Source of the DNA: Typhlomys cinereus
Lineage: Eukaryota > Chordata > Mammalia > Rodentia > Platacanthomyidae
Direction: 5' to 3'
Length of the DNA stretch: 64,000 nucleotides
Assembly (NCBI GenBank): GCA_023101885.1
Contig: JALPQD010000826.1
Coordinates: 400,561-464,560, forward strand
The notes beneath the pieces were generated by a model that was not told the DNA's origin, ran no database searches, and saw only the letters and a list, made by a program, of their open reading frames with translations. The position numbers and the translations under genes are program-made. Shown piece by piece: positions 24,141 to 36,909 of this stretch. Numbering within the stretch: position 1 is the first letter of the stretch; every line of letters starts with the position of its first letter.

Positions 24141-25975
24141 ATTTGACTCAGAGTCCTCCTCACTTGGTTCACTATTTTTGAAATTCATGGCCTGTGTGAA
24201 CATGTGCCATGCAAATGTCGCAAAACATGTATGATCTTCTGAGCATAAAGTGTTATAGTGTAGAATTTTCTGTAGGATACTTGTACCTAAGGAGTGCACT
24301 TCCAACATTTGACTCTGACTCCTCCTCACTTGGTTCACTATTTTGGAAAATCATAGCCTGCGTGAACATGTTCCAGGGAAACATTGCGGAACAAGTGTGA
24401 TACTCTCATGAACACAAAGAACTACAGTATAGAAACTTTGATGGGATACTTACCGCTAAGAAGAACACCACTTGCAACTTTTGAGCTGAGTCCATTTCTC
24501 TTGGTTCACTAGTTTGGAATATCACGGCTTGCGTGTAAATGTTCCATTGACTGTCGCACAATTAGTGTGAATTACTCCTGATCACAATGAGTTACAGTAT
24601 AGAAATTTCTGTAGGATACGTATCCCCACGAAGTGCACTTGCAACATTTGACTCTGAGTCATCCTCATTTTTTTAACTATTTTGGAAAAATCATGGCTTG
24701 CTTCAATATGTTCCATGGAAATGTGGCACTACAACTGTTATTTTCTCCTGAACACAAAGAGTTACAGTATAGGAACTTCCGTAGGACACATTCCGGTAAG
24801 AAGTGCACGTGCAATATTTGACTCTGAACTCTCCTCACTTGGTTCACTATTTTGAAAAATCATGGCCTGTGTGAACAGGTTATATGCAAATGTCACAAAA
24901 CAAGTATGAACACAAAGTGTTCCAGTATAAAGTCTTTTGTAGGATACTTATCCCTAAGAAATGCACTTCCAGCATTTGACTTTCAGTCCTCCTTACTTGG
25001 TTCACCATTTTGGAAAATCAAGGCCTGCGTGAACATATTCAATGAAAATGTCACAGAACCAGTGTGATTTTCTCCTGAACATAAAAAGTTACAAGGTATG
25101 AACATCTACAGGATTCTTATCACTGAGAAGTGAAAGTGAAAGATGTGAATTTGATGCTTCCTCACTTGGTCACTATTTTTGAGCTCATTGCAGGCCTGGA
25201 TATAGTTGGTAGAATCAGCACAAAACGAATGTTGTTTTCGCCAGAACACAAAGTTTTACCGTCTAGAAACCTGTGTAGGATACTTGTCCCAAAGAAGTGC
25301 ACATGCTACATATGACTGTGAGTCCTCTTCACTTGGTTCACGATTTTGGATGCATGAACATGTTTCATGGAAACATCCTACAAGTGTGATTTCCTCCTGA
25401 ACACAAAGAGTTACAGTATAGAAACTTTTGTACGACACTTATCCTAAAGAAGTGCACTGGCAACATTTAATCCAGAGTCCTGCTCACATGGTTCACTATT
25501 TTGTAAAATCATGGCCTATGTGAACATGTGTCATGGAAATGTCACAAAACAAGTATGATTTTCTCCTGAATACAAAGTGTTACAGTATAGAATCTTCTGT
25601 AGGATACTTATCCCTAAGAAGTGCACTTCCAAAATTTGACTCTCAGTCCTCCTCACTTGGTTCACCATTTTGGAAAATCAAGGCCTGCGTGAACATATTC
25701 CATGAAAACGTCACAGAATCAGTGTGATTTTCTCCTGAATATAAAAAGTTACAACGTATGAACATCTACAGGATTCTTATCACTGAGAAGTGAAAGTGAA
25801 ACATGTGAATTTGACGCTTCATCACTTGCTCACTGATTTCAAGCTCCTTAAAGGCCTGAACATAGTTGGTAGAATCAGCACAAAACGAATGTTGTTTTCT
25901 CCAGAACATAAAGTTTCACCGTCTAGAAACCAGTGTAGGATACTTATCCCAAAGAAGTGCACAAGCTACATATGA

Positions 25976-26942
25976 TGACCTCAGCACCTCGCCACCGCCC
26001 CGCCCTCGCCTAAGGTGAGTGAGTGAGAGAGAGAGAGCCCAGCCCAGCCCCCAACCACCCAAGCCCCACGCATACCTGCAGTGAGCACTCAGGCTGACTG
26101 CAGCTTAGCCTGGGCCCCGCTCCAGACCCAAGCCCCTCGCACCCTCCCGCCCTGTGCACCTAGCCACCCCCCTGGATCCCAGGTGAAGAATTCTGCCAGT
26201 GAGCCATGGAGAGAAAGATCCCAGCCCAGCCCTGCCCCCCACCCGGGACCTGCCCGGCCAGCAGCACCACACTGGGCAGCCTCAGGCTTTCCCCCCAGTG
26301 GCCCGCCCCTCTCCTCGCCCACCTTCCCAGATCGCAGGTGAAGAACTCTGCCATCAACATCAGACTCTCTGCCTCTCTGGCCCACCGGGGACCTGCACAC
26401 ATGGTCCACGGAAGACACACTGCTACTCAGAATTCAATAGAGCCCAAAGGAAACTCAAGCAAAATTCTAATGAACAAAGGGAGCACGGGCCATACATCTG
26501 GACTCCACTACAATCATTATATCATGTGGGCAAGTTTCTTCTCATCCAGCCCAAAGATAAGTAAACTTTTTCTTTTCACCTTACTGGTCCTTTAAAGTAT
26601 CAATGCTCTAGATCAACTTTCTCATACAGCCACCCCACAACATACAACTCCAGGGAGTATACCACTCACCCCCTCGTTTCACCAAGAAAGTAAATTATAA
26701 AAGTGCACTACCAAACTAATATTCATCCCCTGGTAACATAACCTGACTTAACTGACATACTAACAGCCTAGTAACTTTGTTAGGATATAATAATAACAAT
26801 ACACAAACATACCAAATCCAAGGCAAGCACTAGTAATAACTGGCAAGCGTAACAATACTAACTACGTCGATTCAGTGAAAAACACAGAAACTGAAAGGTC
26901 CTAAAAAACAAAACAACAATCTACAAGTCAAAGTGCAGATCC
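25976..26942 (+). promoter_or_regulatory. L1-C 5' untranslated/promoter region
   Basis: C-rich, moderately CpG-containing sequence unlike the AT-rich satellite. Three loosely similar units begin with AGGTGA at 26013, 26181 and 26336 (spacing 168 and 155 bp). The latter two read AGGTGAAGAA(T/C)TCTGCCA, and the first two are followed by CCCAGCCCAGCC. This resembles the tandem promoter monomers of some mammalian L1 5'UTRs. A short GTGAGTGAGTGAGAGAGAGA stretch lies at 26014-26038. From about 26580 on the sequence is A/C-rich with no recognised motif. Promoter activity is inferred from position. Confidence 0.65.
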
Positions 26943-27978
26943 ATGAGAAACAAAACCCAGGAAGACCAATCTCCTGCCGAAAGAATCAATCCCATAATGA
27001 GGGATTCCGACCAGAACAAATCCACTGAAAATAGCCATGAAAGCCAGAACCAACATCACGACTTTCAGAGTATGATCCTTACCATGATTAATACTATGAA
27101 AGAGGAAATCCGAGAAGAGTTAAACAACCGTATCAACCATTTTGAACAGGAACACAACAGGCACTTGGAGGAGTTGAGAAAAACAGTTCAAGAAACAAAA
27201 ATAGGTATGGAGCAATTAAAACAGTCTCAGGCAGAGTTTAAAATTGAACTAAAAGACAAGTTATCTTCAACCCAAAACTCAACAGAGAGTCTTATCAGCA
27301 GAACAAATGAGGCAGAAAGTAGAATTTCAGATCTTGAAGACAAAGTGGGAGAATTAACCAGCTCAATGGAAGAGATTGTTAAAGCCAAAATGATACTGGA
27401 GAGGAACATTCAAGAGATATGGGACACCCTGAAGAAGCCTAACATGCACATTCATGGAATACCAGAACAAGAATCCCAAAATACCACACCTGAGGAAATA
27501 TTTCAATTCATCATAAGTGAAAACTTCCCACAATTAAAGAATGCCTATCCAAATACAAGAAGCATTTTGCACTCCAAACAAATACGACCAAAATAGAAAA
27601 TCGCCACGGCAAATAATAGTCAAAAAACTCCACATTCAAGACAAAGAAAAGGTGCTGGGAGCTTCAAGAGAAAAAAAGCAACTCACTTTTAAAGGTAAAC
27701 CTATTAGAATAACAAATAACTACTCAATGGAAACAGCAAAAGCAAGAAGAGCTTGGAGAGACATACTTCAAGTATTAAATGAGCAAAAATGCCAACCCCG
27801 ACTGATATATCCAGCAAAACTATCTGTCATGATTGAGGGAGAAAGAAAAGTTTTCCAACACAAAGAAAACTTGAAGGGATACATGTCTACCAAACCAGGC
27901 CTGCAAAAAATCCTTGAACTGATACTCAAGCTTGAAGAAAAGAACAAGCATGTCCAGGAGGACAGAAGGGAAATATAA
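26943..27978 (+). pseudogene. L1 ORF1 (RNA-binding/chaperone protein), one frameshift
   Basis: ORF1p is the trimeric RNA-binding chaperone that packages L1 RNA. The first frame (26943-27596) begins MRNKTQEDQSPAER, then has a polar N-terminus and a long heptad-rich coiled coil (about residues 45-165, e.g. NNRINHFEQEHNRHLEEL). It enters the RRM at NIQEIWDTLKKPNMHIHGIPE. A frameshift between 27541 and 27596 moves the reading into a second frame (to 27978) carrying the C-terminal domain (METAKARRAWRDILQVLNE, PAKLSVMIEGERKVF). Together the two frames give about 345 codons, close to the usual family length. The ATG at 26943 is the first in frame after the 5'UTR. The shift means no full-length ORF1p is made. 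Confidence 0.9.
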
Positions 27979-28039
27979 TATCACCAAAACATAAATATCA
28001 AACAACATGCTTACAAAATCTACTAAACATAAAAAACGT

Positions 28040-28594
28040 CCAGAAGTAAAAATAATTTCTCCATTATAACATTAAATGTCAATGGTATTAACTCACCGAT
28101 TAAGAGACACAGATTACAAACTTGGATTAAAAACCACAATCCAAGAATCTGCTGCCTTCAGAAAACTCATCTCACCACAAAAGATAGGCACATCCTAAGA
28201 ATGAAAGGCTGGTCCATAAATCTTGCAAGCTAATGGAACCAGGAAACAGGCAGGGGTAGCAATTATGCTTTCAGACAAAGTGGACTTCAAACCAAAGAAA
28301 ATCATAAGAGACACAGATGGATACTACATTTTAGACACAGGTACAAATCACCAGGAAGACTTCACAATCCTGAAAATTTATGCACCCAATACGGGCCCCT
28401 CCACATTCATTAAGAAAACCCTACAGCGCCTAAAGCAAGAAATCAACCCCCAAACAATCATTCTCGGGGACTTCAACACCACCCTCTCAACATGGGATAC
28501 AACAAGAGGTCAAAAGCTTAACAGAGACACTTTGGACTTTAATCAAACCCTTAAAGAAATGGACCTTACAGATCTCTATCGAACTTTTCATCCA
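28040..28594 (+). pseudogene. L1 ORF2 start: apurinic-type endonuclease domain fragment
   Basis: After a short gap from ORF1, the frame reads SIITLNVNGINSPIKRHRL, the conserved start of the L1 endonuclease, and continues RICCLQKTHL (the usual catalytic E of QETHL is K here). A stop or frameshift lies near 28220-28232. The next frame resumes with MQANGTRKQAGVAIM, then YAPNTGPSTF and the GDFN motif. It ends at DLYRTFHP, where it fuses to satellite. The reverse transcriptase and C-terminal parts are absent, so no activity is possible. Confidence 0.88.
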
Positions 28595-29039
28595 TGCACG
28601 ATTTTGGAAGGGAATGACATGCATGAACATATTTCATGCAAACGTCAAAGAACAAGTGTGATTTCCTCCTAAACACAAAGAGTTACAGTATAGAAACTTC
28701 TCTTTGACACTTATCCTAAAGAAGTGCACTTGCAACATTTGACTCAGAGTCCTCCACACTTGGCTCACTATTTTGTAAAATCATGGCCTGTGTGAACATG
28801 TGCCATGCAACTGTCACGAAACAAGTATGATTTTCACCTGAAAGCAAATGTTACAGTACACATACTTCTGTAGGATACTTCTCCCTATCAGGTGCACTTC
28901 CACCATTTGACTCTGAATCCTCCTCACTTGGTTCACTATTTTGGAAAATCAAGGCCTGAGTGAACATATTCCATGAAAATGTCACAAAACCAGTGTGAAT
29001 TTCTCCTGAACCTAAAAAGTTACAATGTATGAACATCTA

Positions 29040-29699
29040 CAGAATTCTTATCACTGAGGAGAGAAAGTGAAACATGTGAATTTGACGCGTCCTCACTTGG
29101 TCACTATTATCAAGCTCATTACAAGCCTGAACATAGTTGGTAGAATCAGCAAAAAACAAATGTTCTTTTCTCCAGAATACAAAGTTTTACAGTCTAGAAT
29201 CCTGTGTAGGATAATTAACCCAAGGAAGTGCAGATGCTACAAAAGATTACCCAAAGAAGTGCACATGCTACGTATGACTATGAGTCCTCTTCACTTGGTT
29301 CACGTTTTTGGAAGGGAACGACATGCATGAACATGGTTCTTGGAAACGTCGTAAAACAAGTGTGAATTCCTTCTGAACAAAAAGATTTACAATATAGAAA
29401 CTTCTGTTCAATAATTGTCCTAAAGAAGTGCACTTGCAACATTTAACTCAGAGTCCTCCTCTCTTGGTTCACTATTTTGTAAAATCATGACCTGTGTGAA
29501 CATGTGCCACTGAAATGTCACAAAACAAACATGATTTTCGCCTGAATACAATGTTACAGTATAAGACCTTCTTTAGGATACTCATCACTAAGAAGTGAAA
29601 TTCCAACATTTGACTCTGAATCCTTCGCTTGTTTCATTCTTTTGAAAAATCATGGCCTGTGTGAACATGTGATATGCCAATGTCGCAAAACGAGTATGA
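29040..29699 (+). repeat. Super-HOR segment, copy 1 (offset 2,574 bp)
   Basis: S2-S3-S4-S5' here carry private variants (GGATAATTAACCCAAGGAAG, GATGCTACAAAAGATTACCC, GAACATGGTTCTTGGAAACG) that reappear three units later at 31614-32274. The 170 bp at 29195-29363 look essentially identical to 31769-31937. The period is about 3 x 858 bp. Confidence 0.82.
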
Positions 29700-31613
29700 T
29701 CTTTTACTGAACACAAAGTGTAACACTATAGAATCTTCTCTAGGATACTTATCCCTAAGAAGGGCACCTCCAACATTTGACTCTCAGTCCTCCTCACTTG
29801 GTTCACTATTTTGGAAAATCAAGGCCTGTGTGAACATATTCCATGAAAATGTCACAAAACCAGTGTGAATTTCTCCTGAACATAAAAAGTTACAACGTAT
29901 GAAGATCTATAGGATTCTTATCACTGAGAAGGGAAAGTGAAACATGTGAATTTGAAGCGTCCTCACTTGGTCATTATTTTCAAGCTCATTACAAGCCTAA
30001 ACATAGTTGGTTGAATCAGCAAAAAACAAATGTTCTTTTCTCCAGAACACAAAGTATTACTGTCTAGAAACCTGTGTAGGATACTCATCCCAAAGAAGTG
30101 CACATGCTACACATGACTTCCCAAAGAAGTGCACATGCTACATATGACTGTGAGTCCTCTTCACTTGGTTCACTATTTTGGAAGGGAACAACATGCATGA
30201 ACATGTTCCATGGAAACGTCGTAAACAAGTGTGATTTCCTCCTGAACACAAAGAGTTACAATATGGAAACTTCTGGTCGATACTTATCCTAAAGAAGTGC
30301 ACTTGCAACATATAACTCAATTGGTTCACTATTTTGTGAAATCATGGCCTGTGTGAACATGTGCCATTCAAATGTCACAAAACAAGTATGAGTTTCGCCT
30401 GAACACAAATGTTCCAGTATAGGAACTTCTCCAGGATGCTTATCCCTAAGAAGTGAAATTCCAACATTTGACTCTGAATCCTCCCACTTGGTTCACTCTT
30501 TTGGAAAATCATGGCCTGCGTGAACATGTTATATGCAAAAGTCGCAAAACAAGTGTGATCTTCTCCTGAACACAAAGTGTAACACTATAGAATATTTTGT
30601 AGGATATTTATCCCTAACAAGTGTACCTCCAACATTTGACTCTCAGTCTTCCTCTCTTGGTTCACTATTTTGGAAAATCAAGACCTGTGTGAACATATTC
30701 CATGAAAACGTCACAAAGACACTTTGAATTTCTCATGAAAATAAAAAGTTACAACGTATGAACATCTACAGGATTCTTATCACTGAGAGGAGAAAGTGAA
30801 ACTTGTGAATTTTACCTTTCCTCCCTTGTTCACTATTTTCAAGCTCATTACAACCCTGAACATAGTTGGTAGAATGAGCACAAAACAAATGTTGTTTTCT
30901 CCAGAATACAAAGTTTTACAGTCTAGAAACCTGTGTAGGATACTTATCCCAAAGAAGTGCACATGCTACACATGACTTCCCAAAGAAGTGCACATACTAC
31001 ATATTACTGTGAGTCCTCTTTACTTGATTCACTCTTTTGGAAGGGAACGACATGCATGAACATGTTTCATGGAAATGTCGTAAACAAGTGTGATTTCCTC
31101 CTCAACACAAAGGGTTACAATATAGAAATTTCTGTTCGATACTTATCGTAAAGAAGTGCACTTGCAACATTTAACTCAGAGTCGTCCTCACTTGGTTCAC
31201 TATTTTGTAAAATCATGGCCTGTGTGAACATGTGCCATTCAAATGTCACAAAACAAGTATTATTTTCGCCTGAACACAAATGTTACAGTATAGGAAGTGA
31301 AATTCCAATATTTGACTCTGAATCCTCCGCACTTGGTTCACACTTTTGGAAAATCATGGCCTGCGTGAACATGTTATATGCCAATGTTGCAAAACAAGTA
31401 TGATCTAATCCTGAACACAAAGTGCAACACTATAGGATCTTCTGTAGGATACTTATCCCTAAGAAGGGCACCTCCAACATTTGACTTTCTGTCCTCCTCA
31501 CTTGGTTCACTCTTTTGAAAAATCAAGGCCTGCATGAACATATTCCATGAAAACGTCCCAAAACCAGTGTGAATTTCTCCTGAACATAAAAGGTTACAAC
31601 GTATGAACATCTA

Positions 31614-32274
31614 CAGGAATCTTGTCACTGAGAAGAGAAAGTGAAACATGTGAATTGGATGCGTCCTCACTTGGTCACTATTTTCAAGCTCATTACAAGC
31701 CTGAACATAGTTGGTAGAATCAGCAAAAAACAAATGTTCTTTTCTCCAGAATACAAAGTTTTACAGTCTAGAATCCTGTGTAGGATAATTAACCCAAGGA
31801 AGTGCAGATGCTACAAAAGATTACCCAAAGAAGTGCACATGCTACGTATGACTATGAGTCCTCTTCACTTGGTTCACGTTTTTGGAAGGGAACGACATGC
31901 ATGAACATGGTTCTTGGAAACGTCGTAAAACAAGTGTGATTTCCTTCTGAACACAAAGAGTTACAATATAGAAACTTCTGTTCGATAATTGTCCTAAAGA
32001 AGTGCACTTGCAACATTTAACTCAGAGTCCTCCTCTCTTGGTTTACTATTTTGTAAAATCATGGCCTGTGTGAACATGTGCCATTGAAATGTCACAAATA
32101 GAGTATGATTTTCGAATGAACACAAATGTTACAGTATAGGACCTTCTCTAGGATACTCATCACTAAGAAGTGAAATTCCAACATTTGACTCTGAATCCTT
32201 CGCTTGGTTCACTCTTTTGAAAAATCATGGCCTGTGTGAAGATGTTATATGCCAATGTCGCAAAACAAGTATGA
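31614..32274 (+). repeat. Super-HOR segment, copy 2
   Basis: Partner of 29040-29699. It shares the CCTGTGTAGGATAATTAACC and ACATGGTTCTTGGAAACG variants and the same shortened CCTTCGCTTG-type S5'. Confidence 0.82.
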
Positions 32275-33124
32275 TCTTCTGAACACAAAGTGTAACGCTA
32301 CGGAATCTTCTGTAGAATACTTATCCCTAAGAAGTGCACCTCCAACATTTGACTCTCCGGCCTCTTCACTTGGTTCACTTTTGGAAACTCAAGGTCTGTG
32401 TGAATATATTCCATGAAAACGTCACAAAACCAGTGTGAATTTCTCCTGAACATAAAAAGTTACAACGTGTGAACATCGACAGGATTCTTATCACTGAGCA
32501 GAGAAAGTGAAACATGTGAATTGGACGCGTCCTCACTTGGTCACTATTTTCAAACTCATTAAAAGCCTGAACATAGTTGGTAGAATCAGCACAAAACAAA
32601 TGTTGTTTTCTCCAGAATACAAAGTTTTACTGTCTAAAAACCTGTGTAGGATACTTATCCCAAAGAAGTGCACATGCTACACATGACTTCCCAAAGAATT
32701 GCACATGCTACATATGACTGTGAGTCCTCTTCACTTGGTTCACTCTTTTGGAAGGGAACGACATGCATGAACATGTTCCATGGAAACGTTGTAAATCAAG
32801 CAAGGTTTCCTCCTGAACACAATGAGTTACAATACAGAAACTTCTATTTGATACTTATCCTAAAGAATTGCACTTGCAACATTTAACTCAGAGTCCTCTG
32901 CACATGGTTCACTATTTTTTAAAATCATGGCCATTCAAATGTCCAAAACAAGTATGATTTTCTCCTGAACACAAATGTCACAGTACAGGAACTTCTCTAG
33001 GATACTTATTGCTAAGAAGTGAAATTCCAACATTTGACTCTGAATCTTCTGCACATGATTCAGTATTTTGGAAAATCATGGCCTGCGTGAACATGTTATA
33101 TGCCAATGTCGCAAAACAAATATG

Positions 33125-33798
33125 ATCTTCCCCTGAACACAAAGTGTAACACTATAGAATCTTCTGTAGGATACTTATCCCTAAGAAGGGCACCTCCAAC
33201 ATTTGACTCTCAGTCCTCCTCACTTGGTTCACTATTTTGGAAAATCAAGGCCTGCGTGAACATATTCCATGAAAACATCACAAAAACAGTGTGAATTTCT
33301 CCTGAATATAAAAAGTTACAACGTATGAACATCTACAGGATTCTTATCACTGAGAAGAGAAAGTGAAACATGTGAATTTGACGCAATCTCACTTGGTCAC
33401 TATTTTCAAGCGCATTACAAGCCTGAACGTAGTTGGTAGAATCAGTACAAAACAAATGTTGTTTGCTCAAGAATACAAAGATTTACAGTCTAGAAACCTG
33501 TGTAGGATACTTATCCCAAAGAAGTGCACATGCTACATATGACTCTGAGTCCTCTTCACTTGGTTCACTATTTTGGAAGGGAAAAACATGCATGAACATG
33601 TTTCATGGAAACATCGTAAAACAAGTGTGATTTCCTCCTGAACACAAAGAGTTACAATATAGAAACTTCTGTATGATACTTACCCTAAAGAAGTGCACTT
33701 GCAAAATTTAACCCAGAGTCTTCCTCACTTGGTTCACTATTTTGGAAAATCATGGCCTGTGAGAACATGTTATATGCAAATGTAGCAAAACAAGTATG
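33125..33798 (+). repeat. 4-mer HOR variant, S4/S5' fusion
   Basis: 674 bp: S1, S2, S3 without the 31-bp duplication, then S4 switching into the S5' end (GTTATATGCAAATGTAGC). The GTAGC variant is shared with the 4-mer at 39353-40056, suggesting common descent. Confidence 0.8.
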
Positions 33799-34673
33799 AT
33801 CTTCTCCTGAACATAAAGTGTAACACTATAGAATCGTCTGTAGGATACTTATCCCTAAGAGGTGCACCTCCAACATTTGACTCTCAGTCCTCCTCACTGG
33901 GTTCACTAATTTGGAAAATCAAGGCCTGTGTGAACAGATTCCATGAAAACATCACAAAACCAGTGTGAATTTCTTCTGAATATAAAAAGTTACAACTTAT
34001 GAATATCTAGGGGATTCTTATCACTGAGAAGAGAAAGTGAAACATGTGAATTTGACGCATCCTCTCTTGGTCACTATTTTCAAGCCCATTACAAGCCTGA
34101 ACATAGTTGGTAGAATCAGCAAAAAAAACAAATGTTGTTTTCTCCAGAATACAAAGTTTTACAGTCTAGAAACCTGTGTAGGATACTTATTCCAAAGAAG
34201 TGCACATGCTACACATGACTTCCCAAAGAAGTGCACATACAACATATTACTGTGAGTCCTCTTCACTTGGCTCACTCTTTTGGAAAGGAACAACATGCAT
34301 GAACATGTTTCATGGAAACATCGTAAAGCAAGTATGATTTCCTCCTGAACACAAAGAGTTACAATATAGAAACGTCTGTAGGATACATATCATAAAGAAG
34401 TGCACTTGCAAAATTTAACTCAGATTCCTCCTCACTAGGTTCACTATTTTGTACAATCATAGCCTGTGTGAACATGTGCTATTCCAATGTCAGAAAACAA
34501 GTATGATTTTCGCCTGAGCACAAAAGTTACAGTTTAGGAACTTCTCTAGGATACTTATCCCTAAGAAGTGAAATGCCAACATTTGACTCTGAATCCTCCG
34601 CACTTGGTTCACTCTTTTGGAAAATCATGGCCTGCGTGAACATGTTATGTGCGAATGTCACAAAACGAGGATG

Positions 34674-35003
34674 ATCTTCTCCTGAACACAAAGCGTAACA
34701 CTACAGAATCTTCTGTAGGATACTTATCCCTGAGAAGTGCACATCCAACTATTTGATTCTCAGACCTCCTCACTTGGTTCACTGTTTTGGAAAATCAAGG
34801 CCTGTGTGAACATGTGCCATTCAAATATCACAAAACAAGTATGATTTTCGCCTGAACAAAAATGTTACAGTATAGGAACTTCATTAGGATAATTATCCCT
34901 AAGAACTGAAATTCCAACATTTGACTCTGAATCCTCCCCCACTAATTTGGAAAATCATGGCCTGCGGGATCATGTTATGTGCAAATGTCAAAAAACAAGT
35001 ATG
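34674..35003 (+). repeat. 2-mer HOR deletion variant
   Basis: 330 bp: an S1 that turns into the end of S4 (GTGTGAACATGTGCCATTCA) near 34800, then a shortened S5' (CTCCCCCACTAATTTGG), then S1. This is the outcome expected from an intramolecular or unequal exchange between S1 and S4. Confidence 0.8.
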
Positions 35004-36909
35004 ATCTTCTCCTGAACACAAAGTGTAACACTATACCATCTTCTTTAGGATACTTATCCCTAAGAAGTGCACCTCCAACATTTGACTCTCAGTCCTCCTC
35101 ACTTGGTTCACTAATTTGCAAAATCAAGGCTTGTGTGAACATGTTCCATGAAAACGTCACAAAACCAGTGTGAATTTTTCCTGAACATAAAAAGTTACAA
35201 GGTATGAACATCTACAGGATTCTTATCACTGAGAAGAGAAAGGGAAATATGTGAATTTGATGCGTCCTCACTTGGTCACTATTTTCATGCTCATTACAAG
35301 CCTGAACATAGTTGGTAGAATCAGAACAAAACAAATGTTGTTTTCTCCAGAATACAAAGTTTTAGAGTCTGGAAACCTATGTAGGATATTTATACCAAAG
35401 AAGTGCACATGCTACACATGACTCCCCAAGGAAGTGCACATGGTACATATGACTGTGAGTCCTCCTCACTTGGTTCACTATTTTGGAAGGGAACGACATG
35501 CATGAACATGTTTCATGGAAACATTGTAAAGCAAGTATGATTTCCTCCTGAACACAAAGAGTTACAATAGAGAAATGTCTGTAGGATACATATCATAAAG
35601 AAGTGCACTTGCAAAATTTAACTCAGATTCCTCCTCACTAGGTTCACTATTTTGTACAATCATGGCCTGCGTGAACATGTGCCATTCAAAAGTCACAAAA
35701 CAAGTATGATTTTCGCCTGAACACAAATGTTACAGTATAGGAACTTCTCCAGGATACTTATCCCTAAGAAGTGAAATTCCAACATTTGACTCTGAATCCT
35801 CCGCACTTGGTTCACTATTTTGGAAAATCATGGCCTGTGAGAACATGTTATATGCAAATGTCACAAAACTAGTATGATCTTCTCCTGAACACAAAGCGTA
35901 ACACTATAGAATCTTCTGTAGGATACTTATCCCTAAGAAGTGCACCTGCAACATTTGACTTTCAGTCCTCCTCACTTGGTTCACTAATTTGGAAAATCAT
36001 GGCCTGCGTCAACAGAGTCCATGAAAACGTCACAAAACCAATGTGAATTTCTCCTGAACATGAAAAGTTACAACCTATGAACATCTACAGGTTTCTTATC
36101 ACTGAGAAGAGAAAGTGAAACATGTGAATTTGACATGTCCTCTCTTGGTCACTATTTTCAAGCTCATTACAATCCTGAACATACTTGATAGAATCAGCAC
36201 AAAACAAATGTTGTTTTCTCCAGAATACAAAGTTTTACAGTCTAGAAACCTGTGTAGGATACTTATCCCAAGGAAGTGCACATGCTACATATGACTTCCC
36301 AAAGAAGTGCACATGCTACATATGAGTGTGAGTACTCTTCACTTGTTTCACGATTTTGGAAGGGAACGACATGCATGAACGTGTTTCATGGAAACGTCAT
36401 AAACAAGTGTGATTTCCTCCTGAACACAAAGAGTTACAATATAGAAACTTCTGCACGATACTTATCCTAAAGAAGTGCACTTGCAACATTTACCTTACTT
36501 GCTTCACTATTTTGAAAAATCATGGCCTGTGTGAACATGTGCCAATCAAATGTCACAAAACAAGTATGATTTTCGCTTGAACACAAATGTTACAGTATAG
36601 GATCATCTCTATGATACTTATCCCGAAGAAGTGAAATTCCAACATTTGACTTTGAATCTTCTGCACTTTGTTAACTATTTTGGAAAATCATGGCCTGCTT
36701 TAACATGTGATATGCAAATGTCGCAAAACAAGTATGGTCTTCTCCTGAACACAAAGTGTAACATTATTGAATCTTCTATAATATATTTATCCCTAAGAAG
36801 TGCACCTCCAACATTTGACTCTCAGTCATCCTCACTTGATTCACTATTTTGGAAAATCAAGGCCTGCGTGAACAGATTCCAAGAAAACGTCACAAAACCA
36901 GTGTGAATT

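Larger units (their letters stand above)
13463..25975 (+). repeat. 10-mer higher-order repeat zone (left), ~1.69 kb units and variants
   Basis: Monomers follow the order S1 to S10 before S1 returns. S1 starts are seen at 13463, 15180, 16850, 18197, 21231, 22915 and, partly altered, near 24224, 24909 and 25560. Complete 10-mers span 13463-15179 (1,717 bp, with the 31-bp S3 duplication), 15180-16849 (1,670 bp) and 21231-22914 (1,684 bp). The unit 16850-18196 (1,347 bp) lacks two monomers near S2/S3. Around 19640-19740 a unit jumps from S8 into the end of S1, skipping S9 and S10. The array is interrupted once by a U1 retropseudogene and ends at an L1 fragment. No gene is supported. Confidence 0.9.
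25976..28594 (+). mobile_element. L1 retrotransposon, 5' part only (L1-C), 3' truncated in ORF2
   Basis: Satellite S3 stops after ATATGA at 25975. A 2.6-kb L1 segment follows: GC-rich 5'UTR, ORF1, intergenic gap and the first ~180 codons of ORF2. It ends abruptly in the endonuclease domain, and S3 resumes with CACGATTTTGG. Relative to intact S3, about 21 bp of the monomer are missing at the junction. There is no A-tail and no target-site duplication. An L1 normally loses its 5' end, not its 3' end, so this is atypical. It arose either by an internal deletion after a full-length insertion or by repair-type capture of an L1 piece. Confidence 0.9.

Noticed and set aside
1..26000. CRISPR array
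   Set aside because: Repeats are directly adjacent ~170-bp units without unique spacers, in a mammalian context with L1 and U1 sequences.
26089..26420. Antisense open frames in the GC-rich L1 5'UTR
   Set aside because: These are low-complexity Gly/Pro/Ala-rich frames typical of GC-rich non-coding sequence, with no conserved domain.
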